64,000 nt of DNA from Nevskiales bacterium (lineage in GTDB: Bacteria > Pseudomonadota > Gammaproteobacteria > Steroidobacterales > GCA-2729495). The translations under genes were made by a program, and so were the position numbers. Every line of letters begins with the position of its first letter. Positions within the stretch are counted from its first letter, which is position 1. The notes under the pieces were generated by a model. The model made no database searches. It saw only the letters and a program-made list of their open reading frames with translations, and was not told the DNA's origin. Location: the NCBI GenBank assembly GCA_011526045.1, contig WYBE01000002.1, positions 1 to 64,000 on the forward strand, written 5' to 3'. Positions 24,938 through 34,805 of the stretch are shown here, in pieces.

Positions 24938-26513
24938 GTTGCAGCGCCCCCGGGTTCATGATGCCCTGCGGGTCGAGTTGCTGTTTCAGTTCGCGCAGTG
25001 CGCGCGCCGCCTCGCCCTGGCGACCGTCCATGTAGGGATAGGTCTTGCCCACCTGCATGTGGATGGCGCCGACGGAGGCGAAGATCCTGCGGATCTCTCC
25101 GCGCAGTTCGCCCACCAGCGCCCGGCCGTCGGGGTTCGCCGGATACTCCGGCAGCGTCTTCAGGTACTCCGCCGGCAGGTAGCGCTTGTGGAAGGCAGTG
25201 CGATCGTCCTCCCAGTAGAACACCGGCTCATAGAGGAACCCGTGGGTGCTCACCGCGAGAAACATGCCACCCTTGTCCACCTTGTGACGGCGCATACGCT
25301 CGGCGTTGTCCGCGTACAGGCGCGTGAGGCGTTCGTGGAACTCCCGGACCCTGGAGAACGGCATGATGCCGTGCATCGGCACCCAGCGCTCACCCTTCGG
25401 CCCGAGGATCGCGTATAGCGGCATGAAGGGCATGGCACGAATGACCGTCGGCACGGTGTTGGCGATCTCCTCGCCGTGGCCGGCCATCGCCTGGCGCAGC
25501 ACGGTGAGCTTGCCGTTGACCTCGGCGCGCGAGACCCCTTCCACCGTGTAGTGCGCCGAATAGTCATGCCCGGCGAGGAAGCGCTTGCCCGCGGCTCCCA
25601 TACGCGCGAGCTTTCCCGCCGCCTCGAACGGGTTGCGCGCCGTTTTCGCCACCGCCAGCGCGGCGGTAACGGCGCCCTTGGTGTCGGTCTTGCTGAGCTG
25701 GCCCTGCTGCAGTTTCGGATCGAGCGCGAAGTTGTCGGCCGCAACGTTCTCGCGCGCGGCCGCCGCCATGCCCGCCGCCATTTGCTCGAAGGAACCGAAG
25801 CCGAATGACGCCGCGCCGTCGAACGGCGGCTGGCGGATCAGCCGCAGGCTGATGCTCGCCTTGATCCCGAGCGCGCCCGCGTCACCGCAGAACAGCCCCG
25901 TCAGGTCCGGGCCGTACCAGCGGAAGAACGGCCGCCCGTTGGCGGCGGCATGCGCTCCGGTGCGCAGGATCTCGCCGTTCGCGAGCACGATCTCGAAGCC
26001 GAGGATGGCGTCGGCCGAGATCCCGTAGTTGCCGGTCCCGAGGCTCGCACTATTTTGCGAGGCGGAACCACCGACGGTCGCCTTGATGCCGGAGAACGGC
26101 CCCCAGAATGCACTGCGCAGGTTGCGCGCCTTCAGCGCCTGCCACAGGTCGTGCCAGGTCACGGCCGGCTCGACCGTGACGTACATGTCCTCCTCGTTGA
26201 TCTCGACAATGCGATTCATGCGCGAGGTGTCGATGAGCAACGATTCCGGCGTCGCCGGGAGGTAACCGTCCGTGTAAGAGGCCCCGCCGCCGCGGGGCAC
26301 CAGCGCGATCCCTGCTGCCGCCGCGATGCGCACGACGGCCTGCAGTTCGGCCGCGGCACCCGGCCGGACCACCGCAAGCGGCAGCTCGCGGAAGTTGTAG
26401 ACATCCATCGCGTAGAACTCGCGCTCCGCCGGGTCGGAGAGCACGTGCTCGCGGCCGATCGCCGCGCTGAGCTGCTGAAGCAGGTCGGTGGAGTGCTTGG
26501 GGTTCGCGGACAT
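24933..26513 (-). CDS. FAD-binding oxidase of the VAO/GlcD type
   Basis: A 526-residue flavoprotein. The N-terminal FAD-binding domain shows VVRPGAAAELQAVVRIAAAAGIALVPRGGGASYTDG-like sequence (PCMH fold; PRGGG at about 74-78) and GSASQNSASLGTGNYG (about 150-165). The C-terminus ends in LKQQLDPQGIMNPGALQL, typical for D-lactate dehydrogenase/glycolate-oxidase-like and 4-cresol-hydroxylase-like oxidases. The preferred start is the ATG at 26513; GTG three codons upstream is possible. Substrate is unknown (a hydroxy acid or phenol are both plausible). The stop codon TAG is supplied by a REP core. It diverges from the ATPase gene at 26763. Confidence 0.85.
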   Translation of the reverse strand: MSANPKHSTDLLQQLSAAIGREHVLSDPAEREFYAMDVYNFRELPLAVVRPGAAAELQAVVRIAAAAGIALVPRGGGASYTDGYLPATPESLLIDTSRMNRIVEINEEDMYVTVEPAVTWHDLWQALKARNLRSAFWGPFSGIKATVGGSASQNSASLGTGNYGISADAILGFEIVLANGEILRTGAHAAANGRPFFRWYGPDLTGLFCGDAGALGIKASISLRLIRQPPFDGAASFGFGSFEQMAAGMAAAARENVAADNFALDPKLQQGQLSKTDTKGAVTAALAVAKTARNPFEAAGKLARMGAAGKRFLAGHDYSAHYTVEGVSRAEVNGKLTVLRQAMAGHGEEIANTVPTVIRAMPFMPLYAILGPKGERWVPMHGIMPFSRVREFHERLTRLYADNAERMRRHKVDKGGMFLAVSTHGFLYEPVFYWEDDRTAFHKRYLPAEYLKTLPEYPANPDGRALVGELRGEIRRIFASVGAIHMQVGKTYPYMDGRQGEAARALRELKQQLDPQGIMNPGALQL

Positions 26514-26762
26514 GGTTCTCACCCGGCCGATGGCCGTGTTTGTTGGTTGCGGGGCCCCGGCGGCCCGCCTCCCGGCGCCGCCCGGTGATCAGGCGGGGCA
26601 TGTTAGCAGGTCGGTGCAAACTGCCGCGAGGCGAAGGCGGGCCGGCACCGTACCGCGGTTTCACCCATCGAATGTGAACGCCGTCAACGACCGCCTGCGC
26701 CGACATAATCCAGACTGCGGTCGTTACCAGCCGCGCCAGACGGCGCGGGGAAAGGCACGCCC

Positions 26763-28043
26763 GTGTACCGCGATCAATTCAGACTGAGCGAACGCCCCTT
26801 CACCCACGCCCCGGGAAAGCGTTTCTTTGCGGCCAGCTCGGCCGCCTCCGAGGCGCTGACCCACCTGCAGCACGTACTGACCGCGCGCGACTCGATCGCG
26901 GTGCTGACCGGCGGGCCCGGCGTGGGCAAGACCACGCTGGCCGAATGCGCGATTGCGGCGATCCCCGATCGCGTGACAGTGGCGCGGGTGGACCTGCGCT
27001 ACGGCGAGCCCGAGGACCTCTATGCCGCCATCCTGCTGGCGATCGGTGAGGAGGCGAATGCTCCGCGCCCGGTGCACGCGCTGCATGCGCTGCGCCACGC
27101 CATGGCCCGCTTCGTGCGCGAGGATCAGCGGCTCGTCCTGTGCCTCGACGTCGGCAGCATCAGCACCGAGGTCGCCCGGCACCTGCTGCGCGTGGCAAAT
27201 CTCGCCGGCGAACACGATTGCCAGATGAACATCGTGCTGATGGGCCCGCACCCGCTGCACCAGCAACTCGACCTGCCCGCCTTGATCCAGCTGCGCCAGC
27301 GCATCGCATTCCGCCACCGCGTGCGCCCGCTCACGCTGGCCGACACGGACCGCTACATCCGCCACGAGATCGAAGCGGCGGGCGGCGACCCGACCGCGCT
27401 GGTGTCGAGCAACCTCGCGGCAGCCGTGTACTGCTACGTGGCCGGCGTGCCCCGACTCATTAATACTCTGCTCGATGCGGTGTTCACCGATGCCTGCCTG
27501 CAGAAGGTGGAACGCCCCGATGGCAACCAGGTCCGCCGCACGGCCGAGGCGCTCGGCTGGAAGCCCATGACGCCTGCCTCATCGCCGGACGCGGCGCAGA
27601 AGGCCGGCGCCACGGCGCGCCCTGCTCCGCCCCGCAGCGCTCCACCGAAAGTCGCGATCATCTCGGCCGCTGCGGCCGATCGCGAGCGCCAGCGCAGCAC
27701 CCAGGCACCCGACAAGCCGGCCGGTGAAGGCCGACGCGTGGATCTGCCACCGCCGAGCGAGATGACCCTGCAACTGCGCCGTACCGCCGAAGGCGGCGAC
27801 ACCAGCGCAACCGGCCGCTTTGCCGCCATCAGCCTCGCGACCGAGGCGCGCTCGCCGACCGCGGAGGTGTTCGGCAGCACGGAGCCTGCGCCCCGCCCGG
27901 TACCGGCCGTGCCGTTGATCGCCATGGATGCCACCGATACCGGCGCCACGGGCATGCTGCGCCTGCAGGACCTGGACGAGCGCTTTGCCGAGACCATCTT
28001 CGGCAAGGAAGCCGAGGACGCGGGCCACAAGCGCGACAAGTAA
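26763..28043 (+). CDS. ExeA/GspA-type AAA ATPase with degenerate Walker B
   Basis: A 426-residue ATPase of the ExeA family, recognisable from the N-terminus (MYRDQFRLSERPFTHAPGKRFF, compare FYGLxExPFxLxPDP) and Walker A GGPGVGKTT (50-58). Walker B reads LVLCLDV (124-130), with Val instead of the usual Glu in DEAH/Q, so hydrolysis may be weak. The sensor and lid regions (PLTLADTDRYIRHEIEAAGG, about 192-211) are intact. The last ~150 residues are a disordered Pro/Ala/Ser-rich tail, lacking the peptidoglycan-binding domain of ExeA. Start is GTG; a CATAAT hexamer lies about 55 bases upstream. Relatives act in secretion or with exosortase systems; the role here is open. Confidence 0.82.
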   Translation: MYRDQFRLSERPFTHAPGKRFFAASSAASEALTHLQHVLTARDSIAVLTGGPGVGKTTLAECAIAAIPDRVTVARVDLRYGEPEDLYAAILLAIGEEANAPRPVHALHALRHAMARFVREDQRLVLCLDVGSISTEVARHLLRVANLAGEHDCQMNIVLMGPHPLHQQLDLPALIQLRQRIAFRHRVRPLTLADTDRYIRHEIEAAGGDPTALVSSNLAAAVYCYVAGVPRLINTLLDAVFTDACLQKVERPDGNQVRRTAEALGWKPMTPASSPDAAQKAGATARPAPPRSAPPKVAIISAAAADRERQRSTQAPDKPAGEGRRVDLPPPSEMTLQLRRTAEGGDTSATGRFAAISLATEARSPTAEVFGSTEPAPRPVPAVPLIAMDATDTGATGMLRLQDLDERFAETIFGKEAEDAGHKRDK

Positions 28044-28084
28044 CCGCCCTCTCCCGGCCATGGCGGCCGGTCGAGGCGCGGCGG

Positions 28085-28966
28085 CTAGAGTCCGCGCTGC
28101 CACTCCGGCCTGAGCGAGGCCGCGTCCGGCCGCTCGATCGCCGTCTGCACCTCGCGCAGCAGGCGTTGCTTGTCCCGGCCGAGCGTCCCCTTCAGCACCA
28201 GGTAATTCGACGCGTGGTCGCTGCGAAACACCGTCTGCCCGAGTTCCAGCGCCTGCAAAAGAACCTGCATTTCCCGGAACAGCCCCGCCTGGCCGAGCGG
28301 TTCGAACTCGCCGCCGAAGCCGTCCTGGTAGCGGTCGGCGCCGCGCGGAAAGCTCACTACCAGCGTCGAGAGGTACTCCGGCTGGGCAGCGTTCATCAGC
28401 CGCGCGGAGTTCACCGCGTGCTGCTCGCTGTAGCGCGCGCCGCCCATGCCGTTCAGGATCATCACGGAACTGCGCGCTCCGGCGGCCTTGATCTTGCCGA
28501 GCGCGGCGAGCGAGGACTCGTACGTCTCGCCCTTGCGCACCCGCCCGAGCACCAGGTCGTCGCCGGATTCGCAGCCCACGTAGAAGAGGCTCAGGCCGAG
28601 CGCGCGCAACTGCGCCAGCTCGGCGACCGACTTGTGACGAAGATTGCGCGGCAGGCAGTACGAGGAGATGCGCTGGACGGCCGGCAGGTAGCGGTTGATG
28701 CTCTCGAGGATCAGCCGCAGGCGGCGCACAGACAGCGTCATCACGTCGCCGTCGGCGAGGAACACCCGGCGCGCCGGCATGCCGGCACGCGCCACCGCGG
28801 CGAGTTCCGCGTCGATGCGCTCCTGCGGCTTGAGCGCGAACCTCTTCTGCGGCGCGGTGTACATCTCGCAGAACGTGCAGCGGTTCCAGGAGCAGCCGTT
28901 GGTCACCTGCAGGATCAACGAACGCGCCTCGGACGGCGGTCGATACAGCGGTTCTATGTACTGCAT
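28085..28966 (-). CDS. Radical SAM protein, unknown substrate
   Basis: A 293-residue radical SAM enzyme. The cluster-binding cysteines are Cys25, Cys30 and Cys33 in NGCSWNRCTFCEMY, spaced C-x4-C-x2-C rather than the classical C-x3-C-x2-C; similar GCSxNxCTFC motifs occur in a B12-independent subgroup often annotated only as 'radical SAM protein'. FLADGDVMTLS (about 68-78) and YVGCESGDD (about 127-135) are the usual SAM-contacting segments. The ATG at 28966 is chosen because the motif then sits at the normal N-terminal position. It is 50 bases downstream of lhr on the same strand and converges with the ATPase gene; a GGCC hairpin lies between them. Confidence 0.85.
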   Translation of the reverse strand: MQYIEPLYRPPSEARSLILQVTNGCSWNRCTFCEMYTAPQKRFALKPQERIDAELAAVARAGMPARRVFLADGDVMTLSVRRLRLILESINRYLPAVQRISSYCLPRNLRHKSVAELAQLRALGLSLFYVGCESGDDLVLGRVRKGETYESSLAALGKIKAAGARSSVMILNGMGGARYSEQHAVNSARLMNAAQPEYLSTLVVSFPRGADRYQDGFGGEFEPLGQAGLFREMQVLLQALELGQTVFRSDHASNYLVLKGTLGRDKQRLLREVQTAIERPDAASLRPEWQRGL

Positions 28967-29016
28967 GCCGGATTGACCGTGAATGTCCCGTCGTCCCGCC
29001 CGGGCCTGGGCATCGT

Positions 29017-32000
29017 TCAGTTCTGGCGTGTCGCGGCAGACACGTAGAAGCGTTCGCGATCGCTGCGGATGAGCAGCGTGCGCCCGGCCCATTCGGTGCC
29101 CGGATCCGGCGGCACCAGCCAGCTGACTTCACCGCCAACGCAGGTTGCGACCGGCGTGCCGTCGCGGTAGAGCACGCGGTTACGGGCAGCCGATGCCACG
29201 CGCGGCCCCGGCGTGACGATGCCGCAGAGATTGAGTGGATCGGTCGCAGAAACCACGACTTCCGCCGGCGCGCCCGCACGGCGCCGGGCACGCAGGGCAT
29301 CGACGGCCTCGGGTAACGCGTACTGTTCGCCGCTGAAGCCGTTGACGAAGCGCCCGCCGCGAATCTCGCCACGCGCCTCCAGCCGCCGGTACACGCCCAC
29401 GAGTTCGCGCCACGACGGCAGGAACCAGCCCTCGCGCCGCAGCAGTGCGCGGAACACGACCCCATAACGGTCGAGCAGCGCCCGCGCGACGATCGGCAGC
29501 GCCTCCTCCCGCGCCGTGCCCGTTGTGGCGGATGCAGCCAGCGCCCAGCGCCCGGCGCGGTCGACGCTCAGTTCGCCGGCCCGCGGCGGCCGCGAGAAGC
29601 TCGCGCGACGGTTCGCGGGTACCAGCAGCGCGCGCAGCCCGGTGAAGCTGTCGGCGGTAACAAGCCCCGCAGCGACGAGCTCGGCCAGGCCCTGCTCGAC
29701 CTGCGTGCGCAGCAGCCCGGTCGCCTGCACGAGCTCGGCGAAGAACGTGGCCCCGTCGCGCGCGAGCGCATCGCGGATCGAGCGCGCACCAGCCGACAAC
29801 CCGGTGGCAGCGACGCCGCCGTGGCCGGGCAGCCCGGTCCATGCCTGCGCCTCGAGCCGCTCGAGCAGCACGATCGGCGTCGTGCGAATGGGGCCTGCCG
29901 CACGCTGCCCGGGTTCGGCCCCGGCACGCAGCCACAGATAACGCCCGCCGCCGACGAGCGTGTCGAGATCGTAGCCCGCGTACCGCTCCACGCGAGCGGG
30001 CAGCAGCGCGCTCTCCCAGGCCGCGGCTGGCGCGGGGAATCCCCGCAACCGGTGCACGGCGCGTGCGAGCGCCTCCGCGCCCTCGCCGCGGGCGGCGCCG
30101 AGCCCGTGCCAGTCGAACAGGAACTGCATGAACGTGGCCGGGCTCACCGGCTCGACCTGTTCGCGCAACCGCTTGAGCGTGTAGCGGTGGATGCGCGCGA
30201 GCAGCCGTCTGTCGCACCACTCCTCCTCCGCCTGCGGCGGTGTGCGGTAGCGGCCGCGCATCACGGCGCCCTCGGACTCGAGCGCCAGCAGCGCAAAACG
30301 CGCGGCCTCAGCCGCGCAACCGAGCGGCGCGGCGAGTTCTGCAACCGTTGCCGGCCCGAGGGTCTCGAGCCGGCTGCGCAACAGTTCGCGCAACGCATCC
30401 TCGGCGCTCGCCGCTGCGCCCCGCGAGCCGGCGCCGACCGGCGCAATCACCGGCGTCAGCACGGCGCCGGGCAGCACCGCAAGAAGCTGCGCGAGCCGCT
30501 CGGCGGCCACCCACAGCCGCGTGCCACCAGCGGTCACGAGCACGGTGGCGCGCCGCTCCGCGATGAGTGAGGCGAGCCAGGCGGACCAGGCGGCGGCCGC
30601 TTGAGCCCTGCCCGCCTCCTCTGCCGCGATGAAGCCTGCGAGCACGATGGCATCGTGCAGTTCATCGACATTGCGCGGGTCAGGCCAGGCCTCGCTCACC
30701 ACCCGCGCGATGGCCTCCGGATCGAGGCGGGCGAGATCGCCCGCAACGGCCGGGTCGAGCAGGTGGCGGGTGCGCACCGCCTGGGTGCGCCGCTCCTCGG
30801 CCGGCGCATCGTCGAGGAAGGCAAACGGGCGCGCGGTCAGGATTTCCTGCGCGAGTGGCGAAGGGGTGGTGACATCGCGCGCCTCGACGCGCACGCTGCC
30901 GGTCTCGATTCGCCGGAGCAGCAGCTCGAGTCCGCCGACATCCATCAGTTCGTGCAGGCAATCGTGCAGCGCCTGACTGACGAGCGGATGGTCCGGCACC
31001 TGGCGATCGCCGACGATGTTCTCCGCGCAGGCGATCTGGTCGGGAAACACCACGGCAAGCAGGTCCTCGGCATCGCTGCGCTGGAACTGCGGCGGCACCT
31101 TGCGGCCATTGCGGAAGCGGCGCAGCGCGAGCGCCGTGGTGGCAACCCAGCGCCAGCGCGCGGGAAACATCGGCGCGGCGAGCAGCGCCTGCACCAGCAC
31201 GTCGCGCACGGTGTCGGCGCGGAGGTAGCCGATGACCTCGACGAGCGGAAAGCTGTGCACCGGGCCGAGCGAGATGACGATGCTGTCCTCCAGCGCCGCA
31301 GCCTGCAGCTCGTAGTTGAACTTGCGGCAGAAGCGCTTGCGCAGCGCGAGCCCCCATGCGCGGTTCACGCGCGAGCCGTAGGGTGAGTGGATGACCAGGT
31401 GACTGTCGCCCACTTCGTCGAAGAACCTTTCGAGCACGATGGTCTCGCGGGTCGGCAGCTCGCCGAGCGCGCTGCGGGCCGCGGCGAGATAGTCGATGAG
31501 CTGCCCGGCCGCTGCGTCGGACAGCCCGAGCCCGGCGGTGAGCCAGTGGTGCGCACCGGCACCCTCCTGATCGAGCATTGCGACCAGCTCTGCGCGCAAC
31601 CGCGACACCGCCACCGACAATTCATCGCTGCGCCCCGGCGCTTCGCCGAACCAGAACGGAATGTTCGGCGGCTGGCCGTGCGCATCCTCGACCAGCACCT
31701 TGCCGGTCTCGATCCTGCAGATGCGGTAAGAGGTATTGCCGAGCTGGAAGATGTCGCCCGGCAGGCTCTCGAAGGCAAAATCCTCGTTCAGCGTGCCGAT
31801 CGGCAGTTCCGCAGGCAGCAGCACCACGTCGTAGTCGAACTGGTCGGGTATGGCACCGCCGTTGGTGATCGCGGTCAGCCGCGCGCCAGGGCGACCGCGC
31901 AGCCGGCCGTTCACCGCGTCGTAATGCAGGTGCAGCGAGTGCCGGCCGCGGCGCGTGGTGAACCCGTCGGCGAGCATCTGCACGACCTGCCCGAACGTCT

Positions 32001-33315
32001 CGCGCGACAGCTCCCGGTAAGGGGCTGCGCGGCGTACGAGCCCGAAGAGGTCCTCGACCTGCCACTCGCGGCAGGCGACCTCCGCCACGATCTGCTGGGC
32101 GAGCACATCGAGCGCGGCGCCCTGCAGATGGATCGCGTCGAGCTCCTCGCGGCGCACCGCATCGAGCAACGCCGTGCACTCCACCAGGTCGTCGCGCGAC
32201 AGCGGGAACAGCCGCCCCTTCGGCAGCGCGCCCACGCCGTGACCCGAACGACCCACGCGCTGCAGGAACGTCGCGATCGCACGCGGGCTGCCGATCTGGC
32301 AGGCGAGGTCCACGTCGCCGATGTCGATGCCGAGTTCGAGCGAGGCGGTGGCCACCAGGGCGCGCAGGCGGCCGGTCTTGAGCTTCTCCTCCGCCTCGAG
32401 GCGATGCTCGCGGGCGAGACTGCCGTGGTGCGCGGTCACGGTCCCGGGTTCGAGCCGCTCGGCGAGATGGCGCGCCACGCGCTCGGCCAGGCGGCGGGTG
32501 TTCACGAAAATGAGCGTTGACCGGTGTGCCCGGACGAGATCCGCGAGACGGTCGTAGATTTCCGCCCAGACTTCGCCGGCCATGACCGGCGCGAGCGCCG
32601 AGCCGGGCAGCTCGATCGCGAGATCGCGCTCGCGCACGAAGCCGGCATCGACGATCTCGCAGTGCCCGGGCCGGCTCCCGAGCAGGAACTCCGCCATGCG
32701 GCTGATCGGCTTCTGCGTGGCCGAGATGCCGATGCGCAACGGGGCCGTCGCGCACAGCGACTCCAGCCGTTCCAGCGACAGCATCAGGTGCGCGCCCCGC
32801 TTGTTGTCGGCGAGCGCGTGCAGTTCGTCGACGATCACGGTCCGCACGCTGCCGAGCATCTTCCGGCCGGATTCCGCGGTCAGCAGGATGAACAGCGATT
32901 CAGGCGTCGTCACCAGGATGTGCGGCGGTTCGCGCCGCATCCGGGCGCGCTCGCTGGCCGGTGTGTCGCCGGTGCGTACCGCAGCGCGTATCCCGAGCGG
33001 CCGCAGCACCCGCTGCTGGATACCGGCGAGCGGTTCCTCGAGATTGCGGCGGATATCGTTCGAGAGCGCCTTCAGCGGTGACACGTACAGCACGCGGACC
33101 TCGTCTGCGAGCCGCCCCGCCTCCGCCTCGCACACCAGCGCGTCGATGGCCGCGAGAAACGCTGCCAGCGTCTTGCCCGAGCCGGTCGGCGCCGCGAGCA
33201 GCGCATGCTGCCCGCCGCGGATCGCCGGCCAGGCGCGCTGCTGCACAGGCGTCGGCGCCGCGAAACGTTCGCGGAACCAGGCGGCAACGGCGGGGTGGAA
33301 GTCTGGCAAGGTCAT
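29017..33315 (-). CDS. lhr: Lhr-type superfamily 2 helicase
   Basis: A 1432-residue 'large helicase-related' protein, similar in size to long bacterial Lhr enzymes, which are DNA-dependent ATPases with 3'-5' helicase activity implicated in DNA repair. Motif [13 protein letters not shown] (about 39-50), motif [11 protein letters not shown], motif [11 protein letters not shown], and motif [10 protein letters not shown] are all present, followed by the winged-helix core region and the long C-terminal Lhr-CTD. The ATG at 33315 is preferred over a GTG three codons upstream. No metallophosphoesterase or DNA ligase partner, often found beside lhr, is adjacent; a radical SAM gene follows instead. Confidence 0.95.
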   Translation of the reverse strand: MTLPDFHPAVAAWFRERFAAPTPVQQRAWPAIRGGQHALLAAPTGSGKTLAAFLAAIDALVCEAEAGRLADEVRVLYVSPLKALSNDIRRNLEEPLAGIQQRVLRPLGIRAAVRTGDTPASERARMRREPPHILVTTPESLFILLTAESGRKMLGSVRTVIVDELHALADNKRGAHLMLSLERLESLCATAPLRIGISATQKPISRMAEFLLGSRPGHCEIVDAGFVRERDLAIELPGSALAPVMAGEVWAEIYDRLADLVRAHRSTLIFVNTRRLAERVARHLAERLEPGTVTAHHGSLAREHRLEAEEKLKTGRLRALVATASLELGIDIGDVDLACQIGSPRAIATFLQRVGRSGHGVGALPKGRLFPLSRDDLVECTALLDAVRREELDAIHLQGAALDVLAQQIVAEVACREWQVEDLFGLVRRAAPYRELSRETFGQVVQMLADGFTTRRGRHSLHLHYDAVNGRLRGRPGARLTAITNGGAIPDQFDYDVVLLPAELPIGTLNEDFAFESLPGDIFQLGNTSYRICRIETGKVLVEDAHGQPPNIPFWFGEAPGRSDELSVAVSRLRAELVAMLDQEGAGAHHWLTAGLGLSDAAAGQLIDYLAAARSALGELPTRETIVLERFFDEVGDSHLVIHSPYGSRVNRAWGLALRKRFCRKFNYELQAAALEDSIVISLGPVHSFPLVEVIGYLRADTVRDVLVQALLAAPMFPARWRWVATTALALRRFRNGRKVPPQFQRSDAEDLLAVVFPDQIACAENIVGDRQVPDHPLVSQALHDCLHELMDVGGLELLLRRIETGSVRVEARDVTTPSPLAQEILTARPFAFLDDAPAEERRTQAVRTRHLLDPAVAGDLARLDPEAIARVVSEAWPDPRNVDELHDAIVLAGFIAAEEAGRAQAAAAWSAWLASLIAERRATVLVTAGGTRLWVAAERLAQLLAVLPGAVLTPVIAPVGAGSRGAAASAEDALRELLRSRLETLGPATVAELAAPLGCAAEAARFALLALESEGAVMRGRYRTPPQAEEEWCDRRLLARIHRYTLKRLREQVEPVSPATFMQFLFDWHGLGAARGEGAEALARAVHRLRGFPAPAAAWESALLPARVERYAGYDLDTLVGGGRYLWLRAGAEPGQRAAGPIRTTPIVLLERLEAQAWTGLPGHGGVAATGLSAGARSIRDALARDGATFFAELVQATGLLRTQVEQGLAELVAAGLVTADSFTGLRALLVPANRRASFSRPPRAGELSVDRAGRWALAASATTGTAREEALPIVARALLDRYGVVFRALLRREGWFLPSWRELVGVYRRLEARGEIRGGRFVNGFSGEQYALPEAVDALRARRRAGAPAEVVVSATDPLNLCGIVTPGPRVASAARNRVLYRDGTPVATCVGGEVSWLVPPDPGTEWAGRTLLIRSDRERFYVSAATRQN

Positions 33316-33464
33316 GGGAGGCACAAAGCCCGCGCGGGGCTCCGTACGCCTTTATACCCGCTCGGCGCCAAAATGGGCACAGGCCCGGCCGGAGCCTGCG
33401 TGTCGCAGGCCGCGAAGGTTAAAGTACCTCGTCAGCCCCGACCGACCACAAGGCAGCAGCGCGC

Positions 33465-33821
33465 ATGACGGACAACACGATCACGATCTACCACAACCCG
33501 GCCTGCGGCACATCGCGCACCGTGCTCGGCCTGATCCGGGCAGCCGGGCACGAACCGGAGGTCGTCGAGTACCTGAAGGCCGGCTGGACCAGGACGCAGC
33601 TCGAGGACATCCTCGCGCGCATGCGGGCGCGCCCCCGTGACATCCTGCGCATGAAGGGCACGCCCGCCGCCGAACTCGGCCTGCTCGAGCCGGCTGCGAC
33701 CGACGGGCAGATCCTCGATGCCATGGTCAGGCACCCGATCCTGGTCAATCGCCCGATCGTCGTGACGCCCAGGGGCGCCCGCCTGGCCCGCCCGGCCGAC
33801 ATCGTGCAGGAGATTCTTTAA
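33465..33821 (+). CDS. arsC: ArsC-family arsenate reductase (glutaredoxin-dependent type)
   Basis: A 118-residue thioredoxin-fold protein of the ArsC/Spx family. The active-site Cys14 sits in HNPACGTSR, and the C-terminal RPIVVTPRGARLARP matches the conserved anion-binding arginines. Arsenate reductases of this type use glutathione and glutaredoxin to reduce arsenate to arsenite in the cytoplasm. There are no arsR, arsB or acr3 genes nearby, so it may be a stand-alone ArsC or the YffB-like relative. An ATTTTT stretch follows the stop codon. The 140 bases to the next gene hold nothing recognised. Confidence 0.85.
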   Translation: MTDNTITIYHNPACGTSRTVLGLIRAAGHEPEVVEYLKAGWTRTQLEDILARMRARPRDILRMKGTPAAELGLLEPAATDGQILDAMVRHPILVNRPIVVTPRGARLARPADIVQEIL

Positions 33822-33961
33822 ATTTTTCGCCGGTCGGTGGAGGTGGCTGAGAAGTCGAGGCGTCGATCCCGCACACCGCGCCAGCCGCTCCCATGCGGCA
33901 TCGATAAAGCGTCCCGCAGCACGACGCTGAGACATTCTTCAGAGCGGGCGCAGCGGGACAG

Positions 33962-34798
33962 CTACCGTACGCGAGCGGGGCCGGCATATACGTTGCAGCG
34001 CCCGTCGCGCAGGAAACCAATCAGCGTCATGCCGGATTCCCAGGCCGCCTCGATGGCGAGGCTGGACGCCGCGCCGAAGGCGGCGACCAGCGGGCAGCCG
34101 GCCATGCGCGCCTTCTCCACGATTTCGAAGCTCGCCCGGCCGCTGACCAGCAGCCCCTGCCCGGCGAGCGGCAGCCGCCCCTCGCGCAGTGCCGCACCGA
34201 TGAGCTTGTCGACTGCGTTGTGCCGGCCGACATCCTCGCGGACTGCGTGGATATCCCCGCCGGGCCCGAAGAACGCGGCGGCGTGCAATCCGCCGGTCGC
34301 CGTAAACCCCGGCTGTTGCGCACCGAGTGCCGCCGGCAGGCCGGCCAGCGTCGCGGCATCGAAGCGCAGCGCCTGGTCCGCGATCTCGAACGGCGCGCGC
34401 GCCCGCAGCGCGTCGAGCGCCGCGCGCCCGCAGATGCCGCAGGATGAATTCGCGTAGAAATTCCGCGCCGCGCCGCTGAAGCGCTCGCGCAGGCGTTCCG
34501 GCACCACGAGCAGCAGGCGCCCGCCAGCGCCCTCGTCCGCGACGTTCACCTCGAGCAGATCGGCAGCGCTGCCGATCAAGCCCTCGCTGAACATCAGGCC
34601 GCGCGCCAGGTCCGCATCGTGCCCCGGCGTGCGCATGGTGACGAGCAGGTTTTCGCCCGCCGGGTCGGACCCCGGGAAACAGACGCGGATCTCCAGCGGC
34701 GCTTCGACGGCTACCCAGTCGCTCTGCTCACGCGGCCCGTCTCCCGCCGCGCCAGCGCCGATGCGACGGACGGGCACCCGGACGCGGGTTCCGGTCAC
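33962..34798 (-). CDS. fdhD: Formate dehydrogenase accessory sulfurtransferase FdhD
   Basis: A 278-residue FdhD protein, which transfers sulfur from IscS to the molybdenum cofactor for formate dehydrogenases. The essential Cys pair is Cys120/Cys123 in NSSCGICGRAAL; VREDVGRHNAVDKLIG (about 187-202) and the SGRASFEIVEKA segment are diagnostic. The start is GTG at 34798, 7 bases after the stop of moaA, so the two are co-transcribed. No formate dehydrogenase structural gene lies in the window. Confidence 0.95.
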   Translation of the reverse strand: MTGTRVRVPVRRIGAGAAGDGPREQSDWVAVEAPLEIRVCFPGSDPAGENLLVTMRTPGHDADLARGLMFSEGLIGSAADLLEVNVADEGAGGRLLLVVPERLRERFSGAARNFYANSSCGICGRAALDALRARAPFEIADQALRFDAATLAGLPAALGAQQPGFTATGGLHAAAFFGPGGDIHAVREDVGRHNAVDKLIGAALREGRLPLAGQGLLVSGRASFEIVEKARMAGCPLVAAFGAASSLAIEAAWESGMTLIGFLRDGRCNVYAGPARVR

Positions 34799-34805
34799 GC
34801 GCCGA

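Noticed and set aside
33835-33905. Possible tRNA-Ser-like start (GGAGGTGGCTGAG...)
   Set aside because: No matching acceptor stem, anticodon arm or T-arm could be built.
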